Source: a virus
Length of the DNA: 64,000 nt
Strand: one strand, 5' to 3'
Virus record (IMG/VR): IMGVR_UViG_3300044611_001552
Coordinates: 1 to 64,000 of that record
In this document: piece by piece, positions 28,225-37,479 of the stretch
Numbering within the stretch: the stretch's first letter is position 1
Layout: each line of letters begins with the position of its first letter
Program-made: the position numbers and the translations under genes
Notes under the pieces: model-generated
The model's input: only the letters and a program-made list of their open reading frames with translations
Told to the model about the DNA's origin: nothing
The model's database searches: none

Positions 28225-28563
28225 GTGGCAACCTCATATCCCGGTGGTTTAGATAATTTTATTAATCCAACAGCTACAGATACTTTAAATTCTGGAGCTG
28301 TGCCTCATCATCAGCAGCATGCAAACTTAAATGATGCAGTAGAAGCACTACAAACAGTCCTGGGAATTAATCCAGCTGGAATTCATTTAACTATAAAAGA
28401 TAGAATTATTAATGTAGAAACATTAATAAATTCTCAATCGCTTTTAAATGGACTATCAGACGTTACTATTAGTTCAGTTGGCAGCAATGACGTATTGAGA
28501 TACAACGGATCTGCATGGGTAAACGCGCCGGAAAAAGAAATAACAGATGGAGGAAACTTTTAA
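28225..28563 (+). CDS. Fibre adaptor-type protein
   Basis: A 112-residue protein that starts at GTG with AGGAG upstream. It contains the histidine-containing segment GAVPHHQQHANLNDAVEAL and one copy of the LSDVTISSVGSNDVLRYNGS module that recurs in the next genes. Likely a fibre connector or short fibre segment. Confidence 0.6.
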   Translation: MATSYPGGLDNFINPTATDTLNSGAVPHHQQHANLNDAVEALQTVLGINPAGIHLTIKDRIINVETLINSQSLLNGLSDVTISSVGSNDVLRYNGSAWVNAPEKEITDGGNF

Positions 28564-30486
28564 ATGGCTAATACAATTAGAATTAAAAGAAGAACTAGTG
28601 GAGCAGCTGGTGCTCCATCGGGTTTAAAAAATGCAGAACTAGCTTTTAATGAAGTTGATGAGACTCTTTATTATGGCAAGGGCGATTCAAGCGGAGATGC
28701 AACTTCCGTACTTGCAATAGCTGGTCCCGGTGCTTTTGCAACACTTACTGGAAATCAAACAATTTCAGGAAACAAAACATTTACAGGAACAGTAATAGTT
28801 CCCACTCCAAGTTCCGATACACACGCAGCAACCAAAGCATATGTTGATAGTGCTGTTTCTGCAGTATCTGGATCTTTTACATTAGCAGGAGATGGTGGCA
28901 CAAGCCAGACCATAACCTTAGGAGATACGCTTACGGTTTCTGGTGGAACTGGCCTTACTGCAACAGCAGGAACTGGCGACAAAGTTACAATTGATCTTGA
29001 CAATACAGCAGTAACAGCAGGTTCATATGGGTCAGCTACAGCTGTAAGTACATTTACCGTTGATTCACAAGGTCGTTTAACTGCAGCTGGAACAGCAAAT
29101 ATAGCCATAGCTTCAACAGCTGTTACAGACTTTAATGAAGCAGTAGCAGATGCCGTAGGCGCTATGGTTTCTTCAAATACAGAATCTGGCATCAGCGTAT
29201 CGTACGATGATACTGATAATACTTTAGATTTTGATGTTGCAGACTTTACAATTACTCTTGGCGGAGATTTAAGTGGTAGCGCTACAGTTACTAATCTCGG
29301 CAATGCAACTCTTACTGCAACAATTGCTGCTAACTCAGTTGCTTTGGGCACTGATACAACCGGAAACTACATGGTTGATGTAACAGCAGGAACTGGTGTC
29401 ACAGTAAGTCATACCCCAGGAGAAGGTTCAACCGCAACCGTATCTATTGGCCAGGCTGTTGCAACTTCAGATTCTCCAACATTTGCAAGTCTTAATTTAA
29501 ACGGTTCTCTTGTTTTTGAAGGTGCAACCGCAGATAACTTTGAAACAACACTGTCGGTAACGGATCCAACTGCTGATAGAACAATTACTCTACCAAACGC
29601 AACAGGAACAGTAGCACTTCTGGGTACAATTGCCCTTGGTACAGATACTACTGGCAACTATATGGCCGACCTAACGGCTGGAACTGGCGTAACAATTACA
29701 CATACTCCAGGAGAAGGTTCAAACGCAACAATTGCGATAGGTCAGGCAGTTGCAACTAATAGTAATGTTCAATTTAATGACGTAGCCGCAGGTGGAAACG
29801 TAACAATTACTGGAAACCTAACAGTTAATGGAACTACTACAACTGTTAACTCAACTACAGTTACAGTTGATGACAAAAACTTAGAACTTGGTGCTACCGC
29901 TTCACCTTCTGACGCAGGTGCAGATGGCGGTGGAATCACCCTTAAAGGCACAACTGATAAAACATTCAACTGGGTTGACGCAACAGACGCATGGACATCT
30001 TCTGAGCACTTAAACCTTGCTTCTGAAAAAGCTTTTTATATCAATGGGACATCAGTATTGAGTGGAAACACTCTTGGTTCTGGAGTTACCGCCTCTAGCT
30101 TAACATCAGTTGGCACTATAGCAACAGGCACATGGCAGGGCACTGCAGTTGGCATTTCCTACGGTGGAACTGGTGCAACAGATGCTGGTACAGCCAGGAC
30201 AAATCTTGGTCTTGCAATAGGAACAGACGTACAGGCCTATGACGCAGAACTTGCAGCCATAGCTGGTCTCACCTCTGCTGCTGATAGACTTCCATATTTT
30301 ACTGGTTCTGGTACAGCATCTTTGGCTACATTTACTAGCTTTGGTAGAAGTTTAGTTGATGACGCAGATGCTTCAGCGGGAAGAACAACTCTTGGTCTTG
30401 GAAGTATAGCTACTCAAAACTCAAATAATGTTAGCATTACAGGTGGATCTATTGATGGTATCACTTTTGATGGCGGTACATTTTAA
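28564..30486 (+). CDS. Large tail-fibre protein
   Basis: A 640-residue fibre. The N-terminus [13 protein letters not shown] resembles that of the gene at 34546 and probably attaches to the baseplate. A KAYVDSAV trimerisation-type helix follows at about 90. The shaft holds two copies of a Gly/Thr-rich unit starting [10 protein letters not shown], related to units in the next gene. The C-terminus has [20 protein letters not shown], a common fibre motif. It should bind the host surface. Confidence 0.8.
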   Translation: MANTIRIKRRTSGAAGAPSGLKNAELAFNEVDETLYYGKGDSSGDATSVLAIAGPGAFATLTGNQTISGNKTFTGTVIVPTPSSDTHAATKAYVDSAVSAVSGSFTLAGDGGTSQTITLGDTLTVSGGTGLTATAGTGDKVTIDLDNTAVTAGSYGSATAVSTFTVDSQGRLTAAGTANIAIASTAVTDFNEAVADAVGAMVSSNTESGISVSYDDTDNTLDFDVADFTITLGGDLSGSATVTNLGNATLTATIAANSVALGTDTTGNYMVDVTAGTGVTVSHTPGEGSTATVSIGQAVATSDSPTFASLNLNGSLVFEGATADNFETTLSVTDPTADRTITLPNATGTVALLGTIALGTDTTGNYMADLTAGTGVTITHTPGEGSNATIAIGQAVATNSNVQFNDVAAGGNVTITGNLTVNGTTTTVNSTTVTVDDKNLELGATASPSDAGADGGGITLKGTTDKTFNWVDATDAWTSSEHLNLASEKAFYINGTSVLSGNTLGSGVTASSLTSVGTIATGTWQGTAVGISYGGTGATDAGTARTNLGLAIGTDVQAYDAELAAIAGLTSAADRLPYFTGSGTASLATFTSFGRSLVDDADASAGRTTLGLGSIATQNSNNVSITGGSIDGITFDGGTF

Positions 30487-30521
30487 TAGTTAATATTATT
30501 ATAGAATAAAAAGGAGAATAA

Positions 30522-33500
30522 ATGAGTTTACCCATGCCTCCTTCTATATCCCAGGGTGAGATAGCTCTTGATCCAGTAAATGGAATTGTTTGGTACCTAA
30601 ACGATGCCGGAACACCAGTAGCTACGACATGGTCTTGGTTAAGAAAAGATTTATCTGTTATAGAAACTGATGATAAGGTTGAGATAACTGGCGACGTTGA
30701 TATTGCAGGAAATCTTTATGTAGAAGGATCAACGATCACTGTAGACGCTGAGTCTGTCGTTATAAAAGATAATTTTATTGTTGTCAACTCTACAGATGGG
30801 GCAGCTACTTCTTCAACAGCAGGTTTAGAAGTTGAAAGAGGAACTTCTACCAATGTCCAAATTAGATGGAATGAATCCATAAATAAGTGGCAATTTACCA
30901 ATGATGGCATAAACTATAGCAATATAATTTCTACATTAGACAATGGCACTATAACAAGTGAAATGATTGTTGACAACACTATTGTTAATGCAGATATTAA
31001 TACTTCTGCCGCTATTGCCCATAGCAAGTTGGCAAATGCAACCGCTGGACAAATTCTCTTAGGAACCACAACAACTGGGGTAATAACAGCAACAACTGTT
31101 TCTGGAGATATAACAATCAATGGAGCTGGATTAACAGCAATATCTTCAGCAGTTATCGTTGATGCTGACATTAATGCGTCAGCAGCAATTGCTATATCCA
31201 AGTTAGCATCTGGCACTTCTGGGCAAATAATAATTGCTAATGCATCAGGAGTCCCAACATACACGACAATATCGGGAGATATTACAATATCCAATACTGG
31301 CGTTGCTACAATAGTAGCTAATTCCGTAGCTCTTGGAACAGATACTACGGGCAACTATGTGGCATCTTTAGTTGCAGGAACTGGCGTAAGTTTATTAAAT
31401 AACACTGGAGAAGGTTCTACTCCAACTATATCAATCGGCCAATCGGTAGGAACTACTGATACAGTAACATTTAATACTGTTAATGCAAGTCTTGTTGGTA
31501 ATGTAACTGGTACTGTATCTGATATTTCTAATCATGAAATATCCGATTTGTCAGACGTAGTTATTACAGACGCTGCTAATGGGGACTTCTTAAGATACAA
31601 CGGATCAAACTGGATTAATGATCCAGTTAATTTAACAACAGATACTGTTGGTGACTATGTTAAAAATTTAGTTGCTGGCAATGGAATTACAATTACAAAT
31701 AATTCTGGCGAAGGCGCAACACCAAATATTTCTTTTAGCGGAAGTATTAATGACCTTTCTGACTTAACAATAACATCAGCTCAAAATGGTCAGATACTTG
31801 AATATGACGGCACAGCTTGGGTTAATACAGTTCGCCCATCTTCTGAGCCAATTGGTCATGAGAATAAAGCTGACAGCGTCATATCTTTTGATGAGGGTTC
31901 AAGACAATTTTCTATTGCGCCCGTATCAACTTCATATACTGTTTGGTGTACTGGTAAAAGATATGTTAAAACAACTACTGAATCAGTAACGATACCAGAC
32001 ACATCTGGTTTATATTATATTTATTTTAACTCATCTGGATCTCTTGCTTATAAGACAACATTCTTTACATGGGATCAGGACACTCCAACAGCATATATTT
32101 ATTGGAATGAAAATGATAATAAGGCGTACTTCTTTGCGGATGAAAGACATGGTGTAACTCTTGACTGGGCAACTCATGAATACCTACACAGAACTCGTGG
32201 AGCAGCAATTGCAAATGGATTTGGCGCAAGCTGGTACTCATCAATCATTGGTGGGCCGCCTAATGGTGATGGATCAGAAGACTCGCATGCTCAGATAGAT
32301 ATAGCTAATGGAACATTCTTTGACGAAGATCTTCAAGTTGATATTGAACACGCTTCATCTCCAACTGCAAATACTTGGCAACAGAGGCTTCAATCAGGTG
32401 CATACATACCAGTTTTTTATAGATTAAATAATCATTGGACAAAAGATGTAGCTACTCAATTTCCTGTTAAAAATGGTGGAACACGAGCACAGTTTAACTT
32501 AAATACTGCGGGCACTTGGTCGTCAACTGCAATTGATAACAGTAAATTTGGAGTAATGTTTGTTGTAGCAACAAACAATTTAAATGAACCAATTATTTCT
32601 ATAATGGGTCAAGCTCAATATACAGATCAAGGTTCAGCAGAAGCTTCAATTTGGGATGAGTTAGACTTAGCTGGTTTTCCAGTAGTAGAATTTAGGCCAC
32701 TGTACAAAATAGTATTCCAAACAGCAACTTCCTATGAAAACTCTCCTAAAACAAAATTTGTTAATCTATTAGACCTCAGGCAAATAATTAGTGCAGGCAT
32801 AGGCGGAGCTGCAACTGCAGTATCTGATCATGGTCTAATGACTGGGCTTTCTGATGACGATCATACTCAGTATTTTAATGTATCTAGACACGATGCACAC
32901 GATCACTCAGCTGCACTATCTAGCGCTTCAATAAATGACCTTAATGATGTTAATGTCAGTACAGTAAATGCTGGAGAAGGTTTAATTTGGAATGGTTCAC
33001 AGTGGGCAAACGCAGCTATTCCTTTAAGTCTAGATGGACTAAGTGATGTAGTAATCACTGCAGCGACTCCAAATCAAGTTATTAAGTACGATGGAACACA
33101 ATGGGTGAACTCCGTTAGTCCAAGTTCGGTAGAAGGAACTACGCATTTTGCAACTATAGGAAATAGCACAGATATCACATTTGTCATTAATCACAATTTA
33201 AGTACAAGAGATGTTGTTGTTAACTTTACAGAAACAACATCCCCGTATTCTAATTTTAATACATTGTGGGAAGCCACTACGCTAAATTCTATTACAATCT
33301 ATTTTGAAACTCCACCTAGTTCTAATTCAGTAAGAGTGTCAATATATGCAGCACTGAGTGGGGCTGCCTTAACTTCATCTTTAGATGAGCTTTCAGATGT
33401 TGCTATATCATCTGTTTCTTCTGGTGAATTTTTAAAATATGATGGATCAAATTGGGTAAATTCACAAATTCCACCTATTTCAAGCATTGATGATATCCAG

Positions 33501-34121
33501 AACGTTTCTGCCGCAACTCCGTCTAGCGATCAGGTATTGGCATGGGATTCTGTAACATCTCAGTGGATTGCGAAAACATTTACAGCAACAGTATCTCAGT
33601 TAGATGCGATTGGAGATGTTACTGTTCCATCGCCATCATCTGGTGAGTACCTAAAGTGGAATGGATCTCAATGGGTTAATTCTAATATAAATTTATCTTC
33701 TGATACAAATGGTAATTATGTTCAAAACTTAGTTGCGGGATCTGGAATTAGTATTTCTAATAATTCAGGGGAAGCAGCAACTCCTACTATATCTGTTAAT
33801 AGCACAATATCTAGATCAGAAGTAAATGTTCAAACTGGAACTAATTATAATTTAATTTTATCTGATTTAGGAAAATTAATTACTATGGATAACTCATCCC
33901 CAATGACAGTAACTGTACCTTTAGATTCTTCTCAAGCCTTTACTATAGGTGATAAAATTGATATTTTAAGAAAAGGATCTGGAAGTTTAACAATAACACA
34001 AGAAGCTGGAGTAACAGTAAATGCTACTCCAGGAAAAATGTTGCGATCACAGTGGTCATCTGCTACACTTATTAAGTTAGATACCAATATGTGGGTTGCT
34101 ATAGGAGATTTGCAGGCGTAA
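30522..34121 (+). CDS. Very large tail-fibre protein
   Basis: A 1,199-residue fibre with AAGGAG before the ATG. It carries several copies of the L-x-DV-x-I...G-x-x-L-x-Y-x-G-x-x-WVN module and three relatives of the LGTDTTGNY unit. The central section (about 440-760) is non-repetitive and contains WATHEYLHRTRG and a His-rich GLSDDDHTQYFNVSRHDAHDHSA segment. The last 85 residues are homologous to the end of the gene at 34546. Probably the main receptor-binding fibre. Confidence 0.8.
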   Translation: MSLPMPPSISQGEIALDPVNGIVWYLNDAGTPVATTWSWLRKDLSVIETDDKVEITGDVDIAGNLYVEGSTITVDAESVVIKDNFIVVNSTDGAATSSTAGLEVERGTSTNVQIRWNESINKWQFTNDGINYSNIISTLDNGTITSEMIVDNTIVNADINTSAAIAHSKLANATAGQILLGTTTTGVITATTVSGDITINGAGLTAISSAVIVDADINASAAIAISKLASGTSGQIIIANASGVPTYTTISGDITISNTGVATIVANSVALGTDTTGNYVASLVAGTGVSLLNNTGEGSTPTISIGQSVGTTDTVTFNTVNASLVGNVTGTVSDISNHEISDLSDVVITDAANGDFLRYNGSNWINDPVNLTTDTVGDYVKNLVAGNGITITNNSGEGATPNISFSGSINDLSDLTITSAQNGQILEYDGTAWVNTVRPSSEPIGHENKADSVISFDEGSRQFSIAPVSTSYTVWCTGKRYVKTTTESVTIPDTSGLYYIYFNSSGSLAYKTTFFTWDQDTPTAYIYWNENDNKAYFFADERHGVTLDWATHEYLHRTRGAAIANGFGASWYSSIIGGPPNGDGSEDSHAQIDIANGTFFDEDLQVDIEHASSPTANTWQQRLQSGAYIPVFYRLNNHWTKDVATQFPVKNGGTRAQFNLNTAGTWSSTAIDNSKFGVMFVVATNNLNEPIISIMGQAQYTDQGSAEASIWDELDLAGFPVVEFRPLYKIVFQTATSYENSPKTKFVNLLDLRQIISAGIGGAATAVSDHGLMTGLSDDDHTQYFNVSRHDAHDHSAALSSASINDLNDVNVSTVNAGEGLIWNGSQWANAAIPLSLDGLSDVVITAATPNQVIKYDGTQWVNSVSPSSVEGTTHFATIGNSTDITFVINHNLSTRDVVVNFTETTSPYSNFNTLWEATTLNSITIYFETPPSSNSVRVSIYAALSGAALTSSLDELSDVAISSVSSGEFLKYDGSNWVNSQIPPISSIDDIQNVSAATPSSDQVLAWDSVTSQWIAKTFTATVSQLDAIGDVTVPSPSSGEYLKWNGSQWVNSNINLSSDTNGNYVQNLVAGSGISISNNSGEAATPTISVNSTISRSEVNVQTGTNYNLILSDLGKLITMDNSSPMTVTVPLDSSQAFTIGDKIDILRKGSGSLTITQEAGVTVNATPGKMLRSQWSSATLIKLDTNMWVAIGDLQA

Positions 34122-34123
34122 TT

Positions 34124-34531
34124 ATGGCTATTAGTGGAAATAATACAGGACCAAGAAAAAATAATGTTCCAAACTTAATTGGATTAGACGACAATGCCCC
34201 TGATCCAAATAATCCTACATTTAGGATTACAGATGCGGGATTTGATAAAGGAACCGTTAGTACGACTCCTTTAGATGACGCTGCAGGAACAAGGTTAACC
34301 GAATTAGATGACGTAACCTCTCAATCGCCCGTTGCTAATACTGTTTACCCAAGAAAAGAAGATGTATCTTATGAGAAATATTCTCCATACTTCCCACCAT
34401 TCTTCCCTCCATTCTTCCCTCCATTCTTCCCACCATTCTTCCCTCCATTCTTTCCACCATTCTTCCCGCCATTCTTCCCACCGTTCTTTCCTCCGCCATT
34501 TGGACCGTCCTTCTGTCCAGGCTTTAAATAA
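34124..34531 (+). CDS. Small fibre-region protein with Pro-Pro-Phe-Phe repeats
   Basis: A 135-residue protein. The N-terminal 85 residues resemble linker modules of the fibres (RLTELDDVTSQSP). Then comes a tandem array of eight FFPP tetrapeptides plus a leading YFPP, ending PFGPSFCPGFK. Poly-proline/phenylalanine arrays of this kind would form an extended hydrophobic stalk. It lies just before a cluster of prolyl-hydroxylase-like genes, raising the possibility that the prolines are modified. An upstream in-frame GTG at 34091 overlaps the previous gene and is less likely. Confidence 0.7.
   Translation: MAISGNNTGPRKNNVPNLIGLDDNAPDPNNPTFRITDAGFDKGTVSTTPLDDAAGTRLTELDDVTSQSPVANTVYPRKEDVSYEKYSPYFPPFFPPFFPPFFPPFFPPFFPPFFPPFFPPFFPPPFGPSFCPGFK
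34388..34495 (+). repeat. Tandem 12-bp repeat coding for (Y/F)FPP
   Basis: Nine units of twelve bases of the form TTCTTCCCNCCN, varying mainly at third codon positions. The first unit begins TAC. The array is nearly all pyrimidine on this strand. Third-position variation shows selection for the protein repeat. Confidence 0.9.
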
Positions 34532-34545
34532 AATAGAGAAAAACT

Positions 34546-35238
34546 ATGGCTAATACCATACAGATAAAAAGAAGTGGAACTACAAGTCAAATACCGACAT
34601 CTTTAGCTTATGGTGAATTAGCCATCAATTATGCCGACGGAAAACTATATTATAGAAACAGCTCCGATGCTATAGTGCAATTTTCTGCAGCCCCAGCATC
34701 TGCAAGTCTTAATGACTTAACAGATGTTTCTATCAACAGTGTTGCAGATCAACACGTTCTTAAGTATAGTAGTGCTAGCGGATGGGTAAATGGCCCAATA
34801 ACAATTCTGGCTCCATCTTCGTTAACGCTTTCAACCACTTCTTCTACAACCGATGCTGTAATTTTTTGGGATTCTACTAACAAAAAAATAAAAGTTGGTA
34901 ATGGAACAATATCATTAGATTTTACATCTTCTAATTTAATAACAAATTCTCAAGTAGCTAGTTACACTCTTGTCTTAGCTGATAAAGATAAGCTAATTGA
35001 AATGAATGTTGCTTCAGCTAATACGGTAACCATTCCGACGAATACATCAGTAGCATTTCCAATAGGAAGTCAGATAACTATTCTTCAGGTAGGAGCTGGG
35101 CAAACTACGTTAGTTGCAGGTTCTGGCGTTACCGTTAATGCAACTCCAGGATTAAAACTTAGAGCCCAATGGTCTTCTGTAACTTTAATTAAAAGAGGCA
35201 CAGATACATGGGTCGCTCTAGGTGACTTGCAAGCTTAA
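34546..35238 (+). CDS. Short tail-fibre paralogue
   Basis: A 230-residue protein whose N-terminus (MANTIQIKRSGTT) matches the fibre at 28564 and whose last ~85 residues (GVTVNATPGLKLRAQWSS, VALGDLQA) match the end of the fibre at 30522, with one LTDVSINSV...GWVN module between them. It is a miniature built from the ends of its two neighbours. Last gene of the fibre operon before the convergent minus-strand oxygenase genes. Confidence 0.75.
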   Translation: MANTIQIKRSGTTSQIPTSLAYGELAINYADGKLYYRNSSDAIVQFSAAPASASLNDLTDVSINSVADQHVLKYSSASGWVNGPITILAPSSLTLSTTSSTTDAVIFWDSTNKKIKVGNGTISLDFTSSNLITNSQVASYTLVLADKDKLIEMNVASANTVTIPTNTSVAFPIGSQITILQVGAGQTTLVAGSGVTVNATPGLKLRAQWSSVTLIKRGTDTWVALGDLQA

Positions 35239-35248
35239 TTAAGCTTTG

Positions 35249-36040
35249 TTATTGTTTGGCATATTTCAAAAAATCTGATTTCTTAGCATAAGCCCAGTTC
35301 CTAGTAAACTGTCTATCCTTTGAGGTGAATCCACCTTTTACGCAATGAATCATATAAAGAAGATCTAGAACTATGCAATCCCCTTCATCCCATTGCTGCC
35401 ACATTTGAATAGATTCATTATTTCTAACTTGATTACAATACCATGTTTTAATTTTATTAAATAGTAGAAATTCTTGATCAGAAGGATTATTATTGTTAAC
35501 ACTTACTAATAAATCTTCAGCAAAATGTGGAATTAATCTTAAAATATTTTTTCCACTATTCCTATGTTTTATTACGCATCTTCTATGAGGAAAGTTCATT
35601 GTTCTATGGGTAACTATTATGGACTTTAAAAACTCTTGCCAATCATCAGGCATTAGAGAATACAGATAAGAAGAATCTATAAAGCCAGTATTACCATGAC
35701 CTTTAGGGCATGTAAATTTTGTCATATTCCAAGAAGTTGCAACTTGAGTGTACATTCTTTCTAAATGTTCGATGTGCCAGTCAATTATTATTTCATCTTT
35801 ATCAAAAGTTTTTTCGTGCATAGAGATTGTATAAATATGGTCTTCTGTATGCACGTCTGATACATAGTTCCACTTTAACTTTTCTGCAAAAAGATTAACA
35901 ACGTGTTCCTGCTCAAAAGTAGATAAGTATACTTGCTTAAAGCATACTAATCCATTATCTAAAAATATTTTTATATAATCATCAACATTTGCAACAATAT
36001 CACTATAAGAAGAATTTTTAATAGATTTTATATTTAACAT
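35249..36040 (-). CDS. TauD-like 2-oxoglutarate/Fe(II) dioxygenase
   Basis: A 263-residue protein with a TauD/TfdA-type layout: an N-terminal substrate-cap region, the first metal motif as IDWHIEHL (His-x-Glu rather than the common His-x-Asp), and the distal MIHCVKGGFTSKDRQFTRNW segment providing the second His and the 2OG-binding Arg. It should oxidise a small molecule using O2 and 2-oxoglutarate; the substrate is unknown. It forms a two-gene minus operon with 36042-36677. The HxE variant occurs in some active members, so activity is not excluded. Confidence 0.7.
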   Translation of the reverse strand: MLNIKSIKNSSYSDIVANVDDYIKIFLDNGLVCFKQVYLSTFEQEHVVNLFAEKLKWNYVSDVHTEDHIYTISMHEKTFDKDEIIIDWHIEHLERMYTQVATSWNMTKFTCPKGHGNTGFIDSSYLYSLMPDDWQEFLKSIIVTHRTMNFPHRRCVIKHRNSGKNILRLIPHFAEDLLVSVNNNNPSDQEFLLFNKIKTWYCNQVRNNESIQMWQQWDEGDCIVLDLLYMIHCVKGGFTSKDRQFTRNWAYAKKSDFLKYAKQ

Positions 36041-36041
36041 A

Positions 36042-36677
36042 TTATTTTAACTCAGTAATAGTATAAAAAGATGGCGTAGTAAATCTTTCTCCTGAAATGA
36101 CCTTTTTTACCCCATGTAAATAATAGATATCTCCTGGATGAGCTACGGCAAGTCCTGGTGATGGAGTTATTTCTATATCATGATCTGGATAATATAATTG
36201 TCCACCTTCAAATTCGTCATTGTAATAAAAAAGTGAATTTAAATCGTATGTTGGAAACGGATTAGGAGAACCGTCATTCAACTGCTTGTCGGCATGCGGT
36301 TGCTGCTCTAAGCCGGAAAACCATCTTACAATTACTGGTGGCCTATATGAAAGTTCTACTTTAAACTCCTGCTCTAAGTATACCTTCATTTTAATTATAT
36401 ATTTTTCAACTAAACAATATATTTCTATAGACAACTCTTTTAATATATCCCAACTACATTGTCTATTAGACCAGTATGATGCGTCATAAGTACATGTTCC
36501 ATCTTCTGAGTATTGATTTTCTCCAGCATCCATCCATTTATTGATTTTAGGTAGGAAAGATTGAATCAATTTTAGGTCATTAAGTTCAATGAAGTTATTT
36601 AAAATTTTAATATTATCAGTAGATTTTCCAAAATGTCCAGGTTTAACCAATGAGATTTCAGTATTTTTTTGTTGCAT
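36042..36677 (-). CDS. Prolyl-4-hydroxylase-like 2OG/Fe(II) oxygenase
   Basis: 211 residues if the start is the ATG at 36677, chosen for its purine-rich upstream sequence; the frame extends to 36728 inside an operator. It has the P4H signature: QPHADKQ (HxD), FYYNDEFEGGQLYYPDHD, then PGDIYYLHGVKKVISGERFT with distal His and Arg. It is divergent from the related gene at 36783 across paired palindromes. Confidence 0.8.
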   Translation of the reverse strand: MQQKNTEISLVKPGHFGKSTDNIKILNNFIELNDLKLIQSFLPKINKWMDAGENQYSEDGTCTYDASYWSNRQCSWDILKELSIEIYCLVEKYIIKMKVYLEQEFKVELSYRPPVIVRWFSGLEQQPHADKQLNDGSPNPFPTYDLNSLFYYNDEFEGGQLYYPDHDIEITPSPGLAVAHPGDIYYLHGVKKVISGERFTTPSFYTITELK

Positions 36678-36696
36678 AAAAGCCTTTTTAAAGATG

Positions 36697-36728
36697 GTGT
36701 ATGATACACTGATTAGTGTATGATACAC
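36697..36728. promoter_or_regulatory. Tandem palindromic operator
   Basis: Two identical copies of GTGTATGATACAC, at 36697-36709 and 36716-36728, spaced 19 bases start to start (about two helical turns). Each is an odd palindrome with arms GTGTAT/ATACAC. They lie between the divergent oxygenase genes at 36677 and 36783 and are probably a repressor or activator site for both. Confidence 0.7.
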
Positions 36729-36782
36729 TGTTTAGTAGTAGTATATCATCAATAATAAATTCTTACACGAAAGAAGAAAACA

Positions 36783-37478
36783 ATGAAAGCTTACAATGTT
36801 GGGGACTATAACTTCGGAATAGTCCTATATAGGAATACCGGATTAGATGAGATTAATGCTCCGGAAAGACTTGAAGCAGTTCTTAAAGATAGTAATCATG
36901 AATACTTTAAGTGGAAAGAAGCTTTAGTCGGATATAATGAATCAAAACCAGACTATAGAGATTGTGTAGATTTAAAGATAAGCCCTCTTCATTGGGATTG
37001 GATAACTCCAGAATTTGAAGAGATAAAAAAGGTTCACGAAGAGACTGAATCTATCATAAGACAATGTTTGGTTGATTATGAAAAAAGATTTAATATTAAA
37101 ATGGAATACATGGAAGCTATAAACTTTGTTAGATATGAAGTAGGTCAACATTTCCAGGTTCATTCAGACGATGGATTCTCCTACTCTTGCACAGTATCAT
37201 CAGTTGGTTATTTTAACGATGATTACGAAGGCGGAGAACTTTGGTTTCCAGCACAAGATATAACATTTAAACCAGAAAAAGGCGACATATTTCTTTTCCC
37301 GTCTAACTATATGTATTCCCATGCCTCTCTGCCTGTAATTGATGGAGTTAAGTATTCCGCAGTAACAATGTTTGACTATAATGACAGAACACACGTTATG
37401 GATAAGGATGTTTCTAGTAATGTTCCAAAACCAGAAGATATAGAAAAATCACAAAAAATAAAACTTAAGGAAATCTAG
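36783..37478 (+). CDS. P4H-like 2OG/Fe(II) oxygenase with Lys in place of the 2OG-binding Arg
   Basis: 231 residues. Metal ligands are H127 and D129 (FQVHSDDG) and H180 (YMYSHAS), with the usual SVGYFNDDYEGGELWFP strand between. The position that normally holds Arg for the 2-oxoglutarate carboxylate is K190 (GVKYSA); Lys is known in some members of the superfamily. AGAAAGAAG precedes the ATG. It is divergent from 36042-36677 and shares its operator. Confidence 0.8.
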   Translation: MKAYNVGDYNFGIVLYRNTGLDEINAPERLEAVLKDSNHEYFKWKEALVGYNESKPDYRDCVDLKISPLHWDWITPEFEEIKKVHEETESIIRQCLVDYEKRFNIKMEYMEAINFVRYEVGQHFQVHSDDGFSYSCTVSSVGYFNDDYEGGELWFPAQDITFKPEKGDIFLFPSNYMYSHASLPVIDGVKYSAVTMFDYNDRTHVMDKDVSSNVPKPEDIEKSQKIKLKEI

Positions 37479-37479
37479 A

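Noticed and set aside
28755-29969. Long minus-strand frames opposite the fibre gene
   Set aside because: They are composition shadows of the Thr/Ala-rich fibre gene and have no start signals.
34388-34495. CRISPR-like array
   Set aside because: Units are 12 bases, contiguous and in frame with no spacers; it is a coding repeat.
34369-34590. Minus-strand frame with repeated Asn-Gly-Gly-Lys
   Set aside because: It is the reverse complement of the FFPP-coding repeat and has no ribosome binding site; third-position variation follows the plus strand.
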